NCBI RefSeq assembly: GCF_938045205.1
Contig: NZ_CALIMY010000105.1
Location: 1-16,074 of the forward strand
Reading direction: 5' to 3'
Length of the DNA stretch: 16,074 nt
DNA from: an uncultured Campylobacter sp.
Lineage (GTDB): Bacteria > Campylobacterota > Campylobacteria > Campylobacterales > Campylobacteraceae
Under the pieces are notes generated by a model. It had not been told where the DNA came from. It did no database searches and saw only the letters and a program-made list of their open reading frames with translations. Position 1 is the first letter of the stretch, and each line of letters starts with the position of its first letter. Shown in pieces: positions 1 through 6,531 of the stretch. The position numbers and the translations under genes were made by a program.

Positions 1-166
1 CTCCGACGATAAGCATATCTCTATCTCTTGCGATTTTTAGCACCTCCATTACATCATCAAATCTCCAAGCTATATCATAAATTCCGTACTCCTCCCTTAG
101 GCGTATGCCGCGCTCTAGCAGATCCTGCGGCACGATATTTACGTAATCTTCATCTATAAAAAACAT
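1..166 (-). CDS. Imm40-like immunity protein, N-terminal part (runs off the window)
   Basis: The gene starts at an ATG at 166-164, preceded at good spacing by a strong ribosome binding site (AAAAGGAG on the minus strand). It stays open for 55 codons to the window edge, so the C-terminus is missing. The start reads MFFIDEDYVNIVPQDLLERG, followed by a segment with IYDIAW, then a helix and MLIVG at the edge. The pattern (LL..GI, then a W/F-containing turn, then an amphipathic helix and a hydrophobic I-V-G strand) resembles what I remember of Imm40, a family of small cytoplasmic immunity proteins found beside polymorphic or contact-dependent toxins. The family call rests on pattern only. It lies 24 bp after the stop of a broken membrane-protein reading frame and could be co-transcribed with it. 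It sits immediately downstream of ssrA, a frequent integration site for mobile islands, so a horizontally acquired origin is plausible. Confidence 0.5.
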   Translation of the reverse strand, partial: MFFIDEDYVNIVPQDLLERGIRLREEYGIYDIAWRFDDVMEVLKIARDRDMLIVG

Positions 167-190
167 AATTCGCTCCTTTTAAGTATAAGA

Positions 191-379
191 TTATTGCCAT
201 TGCCATTTTTCTATATCGTTTTTCTTTACGAAATACCCTAATGCGAAAAAAGCCCCTAATAAAACCCCTATTTTTTCAGAAGTAATTATACTACAAACAA
301 AAATAAAAGGAGAGAAAAATAATCGAAATATAAGATAAGCACCTATATACGGGAATTGAAGAGAAGTAAAAAGAAGTGA
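191..379 (-). pseudogene. Start-less remnant of a small membrane protein gene
   Basis: An open stretch of 62 codons on the minus strand ends in TAA at 193-191. It is strongly hydrophobic in two blocks (around YIGAYLIFRLFFSPFIFV and GVLLGAFFALGYF) with a charged tail ending in KKNDIEKWQWQ, as expected of a membrane protein C-terminus. The frame contains no ATG, GTG or TTG between its upstream stop (382-380) and the TAA, so it cannot be translated as it stands. The upstream side is cut off by the 3' end of ssrA about 25 bp away. I read it as the 3' end of a gene whose 5' part was lost, possibly at an island boundary. Chance hydrophobicity of AT-rich DNA is the alternative. Confidence 0.35.
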
Positions 380-402
380 TTAAAACTTAAAAATAACTTA
401 AT

Positions 403-764
403 TGGTGGAGGTGTGCGGGATTGAACCGCAGTCCGAAAACAAACGACCAAAGCCTCTACATGTTTAGCAAAAGTGAAGTTCTCGCGCAGGCTCGCTCACT
501 TTCCAAAACGACCCGCCGGCGCAAAGACTAGGATTTCACCCTACGGTTCGTCACGCCGCAGAGCTACGCTATCGCAGATTACCCGCCGCCGCGCTTAGAT
601 AGTATCGGCGCAGAGCAGGGCTCGACTGGACTTACGCAGCTTTAGCGTAAGCAGGAGCAAATTTAACGTTGTTTGCGTTTAAATTTAGTTTGGATTTTAT
701 ACGCTGTATCCAAAGCGACATGCCGCCTTGACCCATCCGTTCCCGTCGAAGCCAAGTCACCCCC
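403..764 (-). ncRNA. ssrA: tmRNA (transfer-messenger RNA)
   Basis: On the minus strand the RNA begins GGGGGUGACUUGGCUUCGAC near 764 and ends with a tRNA-like T arm (GCGGUUCAAUCCCGC) and CACCUCCACCA near 403. The first seven bases GGGGGUG pair with CACCUCC in a tRNA-type acceptor stem with one G-U pair, and CCA is encoded. The length is about 362 nt, normal for one-piece tmRNA. The tag reading frame lies inside. The RNA rescues ribosomes stalled on broken mRNAs together with SmpB and marks the nascent peptide for proteolysis. The gene diverges from panB. The 3' end is a known attachment site for integrases in many bacteria, and the DNA just beyond it here carries a gene remnant and an immunity-like gene. 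Confidence 0.96.
632..676 (-). other. tmRNA proteolysis-tag reading frame
   Basis: Within ssrA, reading from 676 down to the TAA at 634-632, the resume codon GCA is followed by codons for ANNVKFAPAYAKAA and then a stop. The tag ends in the usual hydrophobic/Ala-Ala degron. As far as I recall it is identical to the C. jejuni tag, which is the strongest single taxonomic clue in the window. Confidence 0.93.
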
Positions 765-780
765 GAAAGAATGCACGCGC

Positions 781-786
781 ATTTTA
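781..786 (-). promoter_or_regulatory. Possible -10 box for ssrA
   Basis: TAAAAT on the minus strand lies about 17 bp upstream of the mature tmRNA 5' end. Transcription would start near 774, leaving a short leader for RNase P to remove. No clear -35 is seen, which is usual for Campylobacter sigma-70 promoters. AT-rich DNA makes such matches common. Confidence 0.3.
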
Positions 787-862
787 CTTCAAAATTTTAT
801 AAATGTCAAATTCGGCTTATGTTAAAATTGCATCGAAATTTTAACCGAGCAAAGGAGTCAAA

Positions 863-1660
863 ATGTCAAAAATTACGCTTTCTAAATTATACGAGATGAA
901 AAAATCCGGCGAAAAGATCGTGATGATCACTGCCTATGACGCGCTTTTTGCTAAAATTTTCGACGACGAGGTCGATATGGTACTCGTAGGCGACAGCCTA
1001 AATATGAGCTTCGGCGGGCACTCCGAGACCCTGGGCGCGAGCGTAGAGCAGATGATCTATCACGCGCGCGCCGTAAGACGGGGGCTCAAGCGAGCGTATA
1101 TGGTCGTGGATATGCCGTTTTGCTCGTGCGCGACGCCAGAGCTCGCGCTACAAAACTGCGCCAAAGTCTATGAGAGCACCGGCTGTGACGCCGTTAAGAT
1201 CGAAGGCGGCGCGCATATGGCAGATACCGTGGCGCTGCTTAATCGAAACGGCATCGCCGTGATGAGCCATATCGGGCTAAAGCCGCAGTTTTCGCGCTTT
1301 ACGGGCGGCTACAAGGTAAGCGGGCGCGGTGAGGAGGGCGCGCGCGAGGTCTTAAGCGACGCCAGAGTGCTTGCAGAGGCGGGTGCGGTGCTACTGCTGG
1401 TCGAGGGGACGATCTGCTCGGTCGCAAATCAAGTAGCGCTCGGCACCGACGTGCCCGTCATCGGCATCGGCGCGGGTGCGGGCGTGGATGGACAGGTGCT
1501 CGTGTGGAGCGATATGTGTGGATTTTTCACGGAGTTTCGACCGAAATTCGTTAAGCGTTATTTAGACGGCGCTGCGCTGGTAAAAGGCGCAGTGCGCGAA
1601 TACGCGCGCGAAGTCAAGGAGGAGAGCTTCCCGAGCGAGGAGTTTGAATATAAGCAGTAG
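863..1660 (+). CDS. panB: 3-methyl-2-oxobutanoate hydroxymethyltransferase (PanB)
   Basis: PanB transfers a hydroxymethyl group from 5,10-methylenetetrahydrofolate to 2-oxoisovalerate, giving ketopantoate, the first committed step of pantothenate and CoA synthesis in the cytoplasm. The 265-residue length fits the family. The TIM-barrel motifs are all present: ITAYDALFAKIF near 22-33, DMVLVGDSLN (38-47), VVDMPF (81-86), AVKIEGG (110-116), MSHIGLKPQ (134-142), LLLVEGT (177-183) and PVIGIGAG. The metal-binding aspartates are D44 and D83, with K112, E114 and the catalytic E181 at the positions known from E. coli PanB. The ATG at 863 has AAGGAG five bases upstream. In C. jejuni panB is followed by panC and panD; here it stands alone, with 417 bp of gene-free DNA after it. 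Confidence 0.97.
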   Translation: MSKITLSKLYEMKKSGEKIVMITAYDALFAKIFDDEVDMVLVGDSLNMSFGGHSETLGASVEQMIYHARAVRRGLKRAYMVVDMPFCSCATPELALQNCAKVYESTGCDAVKIEGGAHMADTVALLNRNGIAVMSHIGLKPQFSRFTGGYKVSGRGEEGAREVLSDARVLAEAGAVLLLVEGTICSVANQVALGTDVPVIGIGAGAGVDGQVLVWSDMCGFFTEFRPKFVKRYLDGAALVKGAVREYAREVKEESFPSEEFEYKQ

Positions 1661-2077
1661 CGAGATTTGGGCTAAATTTTAAAATTTACGCGCTGAAATT
1701 CTAGCAATAAAACTATGCTTGCCTTAAATTAACGCTTCGTTTTCGCGTGCCGCAGGCTATGTAAACGGCTCGCGCCGCTTGAAATTTATTCGGCGAGAGC
1801 GATTGCGAGCGCTTTACCTAGTGCGAGAGATCGTAGGCGCTTTGGGTGGATACTCTGCGCGGTATATTTTATACGGGGGCGCCGTGCGAGAGTTTGCGTA
1901 CTTCCGCTGCGGGTGCTATTTCTGTCGCCGACTGCAACGCACGAGCGCTTTTCATGAATGATCCGAGCCGTAGCTCCAAAATACGCTACGAGTGCTAAAA
2001 TTTTACGCACGTAGCCGTAGAATTCTGGCATAAACCAGCCGTCAGGTCTAAACGGCTATAAAATTTAAGGAGAAAAT
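1661..2077. other. Gene-free spacer after panB (417 bp)
   Basis: I see no convincing gene here. Short open frames exist on both strands but lack ribosome binding sites and have low-complexity or arginine-rich products. The spacer holds about eight RAATTY hexamers. It contains a hairpin with CGTAGC/GCTACG arms around 1970-1991 and another with AGCCGT (2037-2042) and ACGGCT (2052-2057), the latter just before the next gene. A TATAAA at 2058-2063, preceded by GC, could be the -10 box of that gene. Confidence 0.5.
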
Positions 2078-2755
2078 TTGGCTAAAGCTTTAAAAATTAT
2101 CATAGCCGCGGCTATGGGCTTGTTCTTTTGCGTAAAGGTGCTGCCGATTTTGGCGGTATTTTTCGCATTTAATTCTTTCTTTGATAAAGATGATATGGAG
2201 CTGGATAAAGCTCCGCCGATGCAAAACTACGAGCAAAATCGCGAGAAATTCCTAGACCTGTTAGCTTTTGCAGGTCGCAACTTCCCTAAAAATTTGCGCG
2301 TTACAATCCAGAGCACCTACGGCGATGAGTATATTTGGATCGATTTGGACGGCGATGAGACGAAATTTTATTCAAATTCCATTTTTAGAGATAATGCGCC
2401 GAGTATCGGCGATGGGCTAAAGCTCATCGGCTGGGACAAAAAGACGTTCGGGGAGCTAAAGTCAAAGCTCGCGGCGATAAACGCCAGAACCATCGTGCTA
2501 AATAGAAGCGGCGATAGCGGGGTGCCTTGGGCGGAGATCACCTACCGATACGTGGAACACTTCACCGATAGCTATCAGTTTTATGCCCCTGATAGCCCGA
2601 AGCTCGCCAAGCTGCACGCCAAGGGCTGCTCGAAAAAATTTGAAAGCGACGGCGTGGTGTTATTGTTCGAAAAAACGACATCGGGCCTATATAGAGCGTT
2701 CTGCGATGGCGACGACGATAATAAGAGCGTTTTGATCGAAGAGCATGATTTGTAG
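2078..2755 (+). CDS. Unknown membrane-anchored protein, 225 aa
   Basis: I do not recognise this protein. It starts at a TTG (2078) with an ideal AAGGAG six bases upstream, which decides the start. Residues about 5-32 form one long hydrophobic segment (AAAMGLFFCVKVLPILAVFF core) followed by an acidic stretch, so it is probably anchored in the inner membrane with the bulk exported. No lipobox is evident: the only nearby Cys sits inside the hydrophobic core. The soluble part is mixed alpha/beta, with YIWIDLDGDETKFYSN in the middle, single cysteines near 184 and 209, and a C-terminus rich in Asp (DGDDDNK). It stands alone between panB and ruvB. A hairpin and TATAAA just upstream suggest its own promoter. 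Codon use resembles its neighbours, so recent transfer is not indicated. Confidence 0.8.
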   Translation: MAKALKIIIAAAMGLFFCVKVLPILAVFFAFNSFFDKDDMELDKAPPMQNYEQNREKFLDLLAFAGRNFPKNLRVTIQSTYGDEYIWIDLDGDETKFYSNSIFRDNAPSIGDGLKLIGWDKKTFGELKSKLAAINARTIVLNRSGDSGVPWAEITYRYVEHFTDSYQFYAPDSPKLAKLHAKGCSKKFESDGVVLLFEKTTSGLYRAFCDGDDDNKSVLIEEHDL

Positions 2756-2761
2756 AACTAG

Positions 2762-2848
2762 GCTCGTGCAGGAAAAATTTAGCGCTTAATTTGGGGTGCG
2801 ATCGATAAGGCGTCGCGAGGCTGAGAGGCTAAATTTAATCGCACGAGC
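2762..2848. repeat. Nested inverted repeat just after the 225-aa gene
   Basis: Outer arms GCTCGTGC (2762-2769) and GCACGAGC (2841-2848) enclose inner arms AAATTTAGC (2775-2783) and GCTAAATTT (2828-2836). A further short stem (GCGA/TCGC) is possible in the centre. The 8-bp and 9-bp stems are perfect and are separated by a small internal loop of 5 and 4 bases. It begins 7 bp after the stop codon at 2755. It could be a large transcript-end structure, a decayed mobile element end or a structured RNA. No U-run follows directly, so it is not a classical intrinsic terminator. Confidence 0.55.
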
Positions 2849-3302
2849 TCGCGTTAAGTTTAGCGGTAAATTTTAAAATCCGCGCTAAATTCTAAGTCGT
2901 CTTGAAAAACAAAATTGCGCGCGAAATTTTACCTAGCTGCGCAAGCGCGTAAGGCAAAATTTTGCATAAAATTCTACACAGAATTTCTTGCAAAATTTTA
3001 ACCGATTATGTGAGATAAAATTCTAGCCTGCTGCGTACCGCGAAGCTTGAAGCGCAGAATTTAAATCTTCGCTGCCGCAAAAACAAAATCCGCATCAAAA
3101 TTCTACGAGACAAAATTTTGTCGCAAAATTTCGCTGCAAAATTCCAAACGCAGAATTTAATATCGCAAAATTCCAAGCGCCAAATTTTACGTTGTAAAAT
3201 TCCGTGCGTATTTTTCAGTTGGCTAAATTTCGCTCTTTAATTCTACGCGCTCAAATTTCGCACCGCCGCTCGCGAACGCCTAAAGCCTTAAATTATACGT
3301 GT

Positions 3303-3325
3303 TAAATTTTACCTCGTAAAATTTA
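3303..3325. repeat. Perfect 10-bp AT-rich hairpin
   Basis: TAAATTTTAC (3303-3312) and GTAAAATTTA (3316-3325) are exact reverse complements separated by a CTC loop. The stem has only one G-C pair, so it would be weak in RNA. It is one of several AAATTT-centred inverted repeats in this gap. Confidence 0.6.
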
Positions 3326-3581
3326 GCGCAGTTAGCGACCTGCGCGCTGTTTGGGAGCCGCTACGACAAAATTTCACACTTAAGGCATAGCGGGCGCAAC
3401 GGCATGAGCGTAGTCTTAAAACGTCGCGCTAAAATTTCGCAGTCTTTCGCGACGGGCGCTCTGCTTTTTAGTCCCAGCCCTAAGCGCGTACCGTAAAATT
3501 CCGCGCGGCAAATTTTATTCCGCCCGCAAAGATCCGTCCCTTTAAAATTGTCAAAATTTAGCCATTTTTCGCTACACTTGC

Positions 3582-3587
3582 TAAAAT
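3582..3587 (+). promoter_or_regulatory. Probable -10 box for ruvB
   Basis: TAAAAT is preceded by TTGC and a T-rich run (ATTTTTCGC), which is the usual make-up of Campylobacter sigma-70 promoters with no defined -35. It lies 25 bp before the ruvB ATG, giving a very short leader that includes the AGAGAG ribosome binding site at 3603-3608. Confidence 0.35.
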
Positions 3588-3611
3588 TTTAAAAACGATT
3601 AAAGAGAGATT

Positions 3612-4628
3612 ATGGACAGAATTGTAGAGATCGAAAAGATGCAGCTCGATGAGAGCGTGGAGAGCTCGCTGCGCCCGTCAAGCTTCGAGGATTACGTGGG
3701 GCAGGAGAAGATCAAATCAAACCTCGCTATCGCGATCGCCGCGGCGAAAAAGCGCGCCGACGTGCTTGATCACGTGCTTTTCTACGGACCGCCGGGGCTA
3801 GGCAAAACCACGCTGGCGCATATCATCGCCGCTCAGATGGGCGCCGCTATCAAGGTCACCGCCGCGCCGATGATCGAAAAGGCGGGCGATCTGGCGGCGA
3901 TTTTGACGAACCTGCAAAGCGGCGACGTGCTTTTCATCGACGAGATCCACCGCCTAAGCCCCGCGATCGAGGAGGTGCTGTATTCGGCAATGGAGGACTT
4001 CCGCCTCGACATCATCATCGGCTCGGGTCCCGCCGCGCAGACTATCAAGATCGACATTCCGCACTTCACGCTCATCGGCGCCACAACGCGCGCGGGCATG
4101 ATCTCGGCGCCGCTGCGGGATCGCTTCGGCATGCAGTTTCGCTTGCAGTTTTACACGCACGCCGAGCTTGCGCGGATAGTGCAGATCGCTTCGGTCAAAC
4201 TCGGAAAAGAAAGCGCAGCCGACGCCAGCGCCGAGATCGCGCGTCGCTCTCGCGGCACTCCGCGTATTGCGTTACGGCTGCTGCGCCGCATACGCGATTT
4301 TGCCGAGGTGCGCGATGAGGGCGCTATCTCGCACGATCGCGCGCGCGAGGGGCTTGAGGCGCTGGGCGTGGACGAGCAGGGCTTTGACGAGATGGATATA
4401 AAATATTTGGAAATTTTATTTGACGCCAAGCGCCGTGCCTTGGGGCTTAGCACGATCGCGGCGGCGCTTAGCGAGGATGAGGGCACGATCGAGGACGTCA
4501 TCGAGCCCTATCTGCTCGCTAACGGCTACATCGAAAAGACCGCCAAAGGCCGCATCGCAACCGATAAGGCGCGCGAGGCGCTCGGTCGCGTGCTAAGGAC
4601 TGCGAAGAGAAATCTGTTTGAGGAGTAG
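3612..4628 (+). CDS. ruvB: Holliday junction branch-migration ATPase RuvB
   Basis: RuvB is the AAA+ motor that forms hexameric rings on DNA arms bound by RuvA and drives branch migration during recombinational repair. At 338 residues it has normal length. Visible motifs are the N-terminal RPSSFEDYVGQEKIK region (21-35), Walker A GPPGLGKT (59-66, K65), Walker B DEIH (110-113), sensor 1 GATTRAG (156-162), the arginine-finger segment PLRDRFG (167-173), sensor 2 GTPRIALRLLRRIRD, and the C-terminal winged helix containing EDEGTIEDVIEPYL. The ATG at 3612 has AGAGAG four bases upstream. It stands alone, as is common in epsilonproteobacteria, where ruvA and ruvC lie elsewhere. Its GC-rich codon use and near absence of RAATTY sites contrast sharply with the flanking spacers. 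Confidence 0.98.
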   Translation: MDRIVEIEKMQLDESVESSLRPSSFEDYVGQEKIKSNLAIAIAAAKKRADVLDHVLFYGPPGLGKTTLAHIIAAQMGAAIKVTAAPMIEKAGDLAAILTNLQSGDVLFIDEIHRLSPAIEEVLYSAMEDFRLDIIIGSGPAAQTIKIDIPHFTLIGATTRAGMISAPLRDRFGMQFRLQFYTHAELARIVQIASVKLGKESAADASAEIARRSRGTPRIALRLLRRIRDFAEVRDEGAISHDRAREGLEALGVDEQGFDEMDIKYLEILFDAKRRALGLSTIAAALSEDEGTIEDVIEPYLLANGYIEKTAKGRIATDKAREALGRVLRTAKRNLFEE

Positions 4629-4649
4629 GGCGGATGAAATTTTATACTT

Positions 4650-4692
4650 CACGGCACTAAGTCATAGCTACGCAGGTGGAAACCCTGCCGTG
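4650..4692. terminator. Overlapping inverted repeats after ruvB, possible terminator
   Basis: CACGGCA (4650-4656) can pair with TGCCGTG (4686-4692), while GCAGG (4672-4676) can pair with CCTGC (4684-4688). The two right arms share three bases, so the larger stem with a big loop and the compact hairpin compete. A short T run (ATTTTG) follows about 4 bp later. This would suit a weak terminator for ruvB, but the U-tract is poor. Confidence 0.3.
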
Positions 4693-4837
4693 GCGATTTT
4701 GTATATTTGATCTTTGAATTTTGCTTGGTTTCAAAATTTCTTCAGATTTAAAATTTAAAGCAGGCGATTTTGTAAATTTAGAGCAAATTTATTATCGCTA
4801 AATAAAAAACATCCAAAAGAATATGAAAGGGAATTTT

Positions 4838-5440
4838 ATGAAATTCATAACAAAATATATAAAAAGGCTCTTCTATTATTTTTACGATGTATTTTACAGA
4901 CGCATTTTTGTCAGGGGAGTTTCGCATCCGCAGGCACAGGTGGCTAGCATAGGCTGCTATGGTTTGCTTTTTGTCCTATGCGGGATGCTTCTTACTATTT
5001 ATAGAACGGATACGGCGCCCAAACAATTGAATGAGCTTGAGATAGATACAGGAATTTTAAGAAACGTTTATTATAATTTTCGCGGAAGCGGCGGACGAAT
5101 ACATATAGAACTAGAAAACGGCAAGAAAAAGGTTTATGAAATAAGCAAAAGCGATAGCGATATTTACGAAAAGCTAAAAGGGCAAAAAATCAAAATTTAC
5201 GGCGAGCCAAGCCCAGATATATTAGGCAATAATGAAATTTTACAGCTTGAAGATAAAGATGGAAAAATATATAAGGAATATAATTTCGATCATATATTGT
5301 TAAGACCATATTTGATGACCGCACAGTTTAAATTCTTTTTAAAAGGGGCAGTTTTTCTACTTTTATTGATATTTTTTATAAATTTTTCAGATAGAAATTT
5401 GATTAAAAAAAATCCAGAAGAAGGAGCAAAAAATGAGTAA
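4838..5440 (+). CDS. Unknown two-pass membrane protein, 200 aa (DUF3592-like layout)
   Basis: I chose the ATG at 4838 because GAAAGGGA lies at correct distance before it; an in-frame ATG at 4823 would add five residues but lacks a good site. The protein has a basic aromatic N-terminus (KYIKRLFYYFYDVFYRR), a membrane segment (core IGCYGLLFVLCGMLLTIY), a soluble domain of about 110 residues, a second membrane segment (FLKGAVFLLLLIFFINF) and a basic tail. The soluble part has alternating beta-strand character with RIHIELENGKKKVYEI and then LKGQKIKIYGEPSPD. This is reminiscent of DUF3592 proteins, where a strand followed by a V-x-V-Y-Y-x-P turn lies between two membrane helices; that resemblance is only suggestive. 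It is more AT-rich than ruvB. The next gene starts inside its last codons, so the two formed an operon before the second one broke. Confidence 0.75.
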   Translation: MKFITKYIKRLFYYFYDVFYRRIFVRGVSHPQAQVASIGCYGLLFVLCGMLLTIYRTDTAPKQLNELEIDTGILRNVYYNFRGSGGRIHIELENGKKKVYEISKSDSDIYEKLKGQKIKIYGEPSPDILGNNEILQLEDKDGKIYKEYNFDHILLRPYLMTAQFKFFLKGAVFLLLLIFFINFSDRNLIKKNPEEGAKNE

Positions 5441-5566
5441 CGGATTGGGTATTTATTAAGGGATGCGCTTTCGCATGGTCTCGCCAATGCGGCTGCAGCG
5501 CAAGCTGGAGCGAAGTTCTGCTTTCATATGCCTATAGGGGCGGCTATTATTCTCACTCTCCATTGA
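5433..5566 (+). pseudogene. Short gene broken by an apparent one-base deletion
   Basis: An ATG at 5433 overlaps the end of the preceding gene (stop 5438-5440) and has AAGGAG at 5421-5425. It is therefore a well-placed start, but it reads only MSNGLGIY before TAA at 5457-5459. If one G is added to the GGG run at 5448-5450, the frame continues as MSNGLGYLLRDALSHG and on through an Ala-rich stretch to a hydrophobic end (PIGAAIILTLH), stopping at TGA 5564-5566, 45 residues in all. The restored product looks protein-like, whereas the present frame does not. I do not recognise the family. A sequencing error in the G run, or translational frameshifting, could also explain it. Confidence 0.45.
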
Positions 5567-5605
5567 AAGTTAAAATTTAGTCTATCCGCGCATCTGTTAT
5601 GCTCA

Positions 5606-5746
5606 TTATTTTATAAATTCGTATTCTTTTACCCTACGCAGATTGTTGTTTGCGATTATTAAGGTACATTGATTTTCTAAAAAATAGCCTGCTGCCCGTT
5701 CAACCTTCGCTATACTCTCGTTTATCGTACCGATTTTACTTCGCTT
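5606..5746 (-). pseudogene. Start-less open stretch, possible gene remnant
   Basis: Directly after the stop codon of the ribD relic (TAG 5749-5747), the same frame stays open for 46 codons to TAA at 5608-5606. It reads in part GTINESIAKVERAAGYFLEN and ends LRRVKEYEFIK. The composition looks like a real alpha-helical C-terminus, but there is no ATG, GTG or TTG in the frame and no family I recognise. It may be the 3' end of another lost gene or a coincidence. Confidence 0.2.
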
Positions 5747-6361
5747 CTAGCAGACGCATTCGCTATACATTTTTCTTTTCCGCTTGAAGTTGCTATTGGG
5801 CTTATTGTAAGAGTTGCAGCGCGAGCGGATCCAAACATCGGGCGCGCGTAGCTTTAGATTTTGCGGCGCGACACGCACGTCTAGCGCCAGCATATCGGCT
5901 CTGCCTGCCGAAGCGCTAATTTCATCAAATTTAGCCGCACGCACGTCCAACGTCGGTCTGTCGGCGCGCACGGTCTGCCCGCCTACGCCTACGTAATCGC
6001 ACACACCGCGCAGCTCGTGCACGAACGCGCGCTGCTTCTCGCTGCCGATCCGCCCATGCACCGAGCCGTTTAGCGTGGCGTTGATTTTGATGAAGCAAAA
6101 ACCGCTCTCGCGCGCCAGATAAAACGGTTCCGCAAGCTCCGTCGCCGCGGCAGGGCAGACGTTAAATTTCACCTCTATGCCCCCGCGGCGTAAAATTTCC
6201 GCACCGCCCGCAGCCTGCGCGTTCGTATCGCACGCGCCGATTACCACGCGCGATAGCCCAAGCTCCGCCAAAAGCTCGGCGCAAGACGGGGTCCTGCCGC
6301 GGTGCGCGCAGGGCTCAAATACGGCATAGGAGCACACATCTAGTTTTGACGTATGTTCGAG
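5747..6361 (-). pseudogene. ribD: Relic of riboflavin biosynthesis deaminase/reductase RibD, both ends lost
   Basis: RibD normally joins an N-terminal pyrimidine deaminase to a C-terminal reductase in riboflavin synthesis. This frame enters in mid-deaminase: AVFEPCAHRGRTPSCAELL carries the second half of the zinc site (PC...C), then comes VVIGACDTNAQAAGGAEIL. The reductase begin follows (CFIKINATLNGSVHGRIGSE, then RAFVHELRGVCDYVGVGGQT and RADRPTLDVR). The first about 60 residues, including the HAE zinc and catalytic motif, are absent upstream in any frame: the frame closes at TAG 6364-6362, and I find no HAE in the DNA beyond. The only start would be a GTG at 6337 without a ribosome binding site. 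After about residue 165 the similarity stops and a basic, unrelated tail (KRKRKMYSECVC) runs to the stop. About 200 codons remain where intact RibD has about 320-370. An intact copy is presumably elsewhere. Confidence 0.75.
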
Positions 6362-6531
6362 CTATGCGCTATTTTCATAAATTAGGCACGATTCGTGTAC
6401 ATGTCGTATAGCGCGCTGTATGTGAAAACGCGTGAGAACGCCGCTCGAAAATTTTGTGAAATTTTAAAATTTAATCGAAATCTGATAAAAAAACTTATAA
6501 AATACATCATCAAATTTCAAAAGGATAAAAT

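Larger units (their letters stand above)
2756..3611. repeat. 856-bp gene-free region dense in RAATTY hexamers and AAATTT-centred palindromes
   Basis: There is no gene: every frame is closed on both strands. By hand I count about 29 RAATTY hexamers (AAATTT, AAATTC, GAATTT), roughly one per 30 bp, set in otherwise GC-rich filler. Random DNA of even composition would give about one. Many lie within longer palindromes, for example GCAAAATTTTGC (2954-2965) and GACAAAATTTTGTC (3109-3122), and in the hairpin at 3303-3325. There is no repeat unit of fixed length and no spacer pattern, so it is not a CRISPR array or a satellite. The neighbouring ruvB gene contains a single such hexamer. Confidence 0.8.

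Noticed and set aside
403..480. Separate tRNA gene suggested by the T arm and CCA end
   Set aside because: There is no anticodon arm; the acceptor pairs with the distant 5' end at 764, as expected of tmRNA.
1779..1961. 60-codon open frame on the plus strand after panB
   Set aside because: It starts with TTG, has no ribosome binding site, and its product is Arg/Tyr/Cys-rich without a recognisable pattern.
1786..2031. 81-codon open frame on the minus strand after panB
   Set aside because: The first residues (MPEFYGYVRKILALV) look protein-like, but there is no ribosome binding site and the rest is an Arg/Ser-rich random-looking sequence.
2756..3611. CRISPR array or tandem satellite
   Set aside because: Only the 6-8 bp core recurs; there is no repeat of constant length, no regular spacer size and no cas gene.
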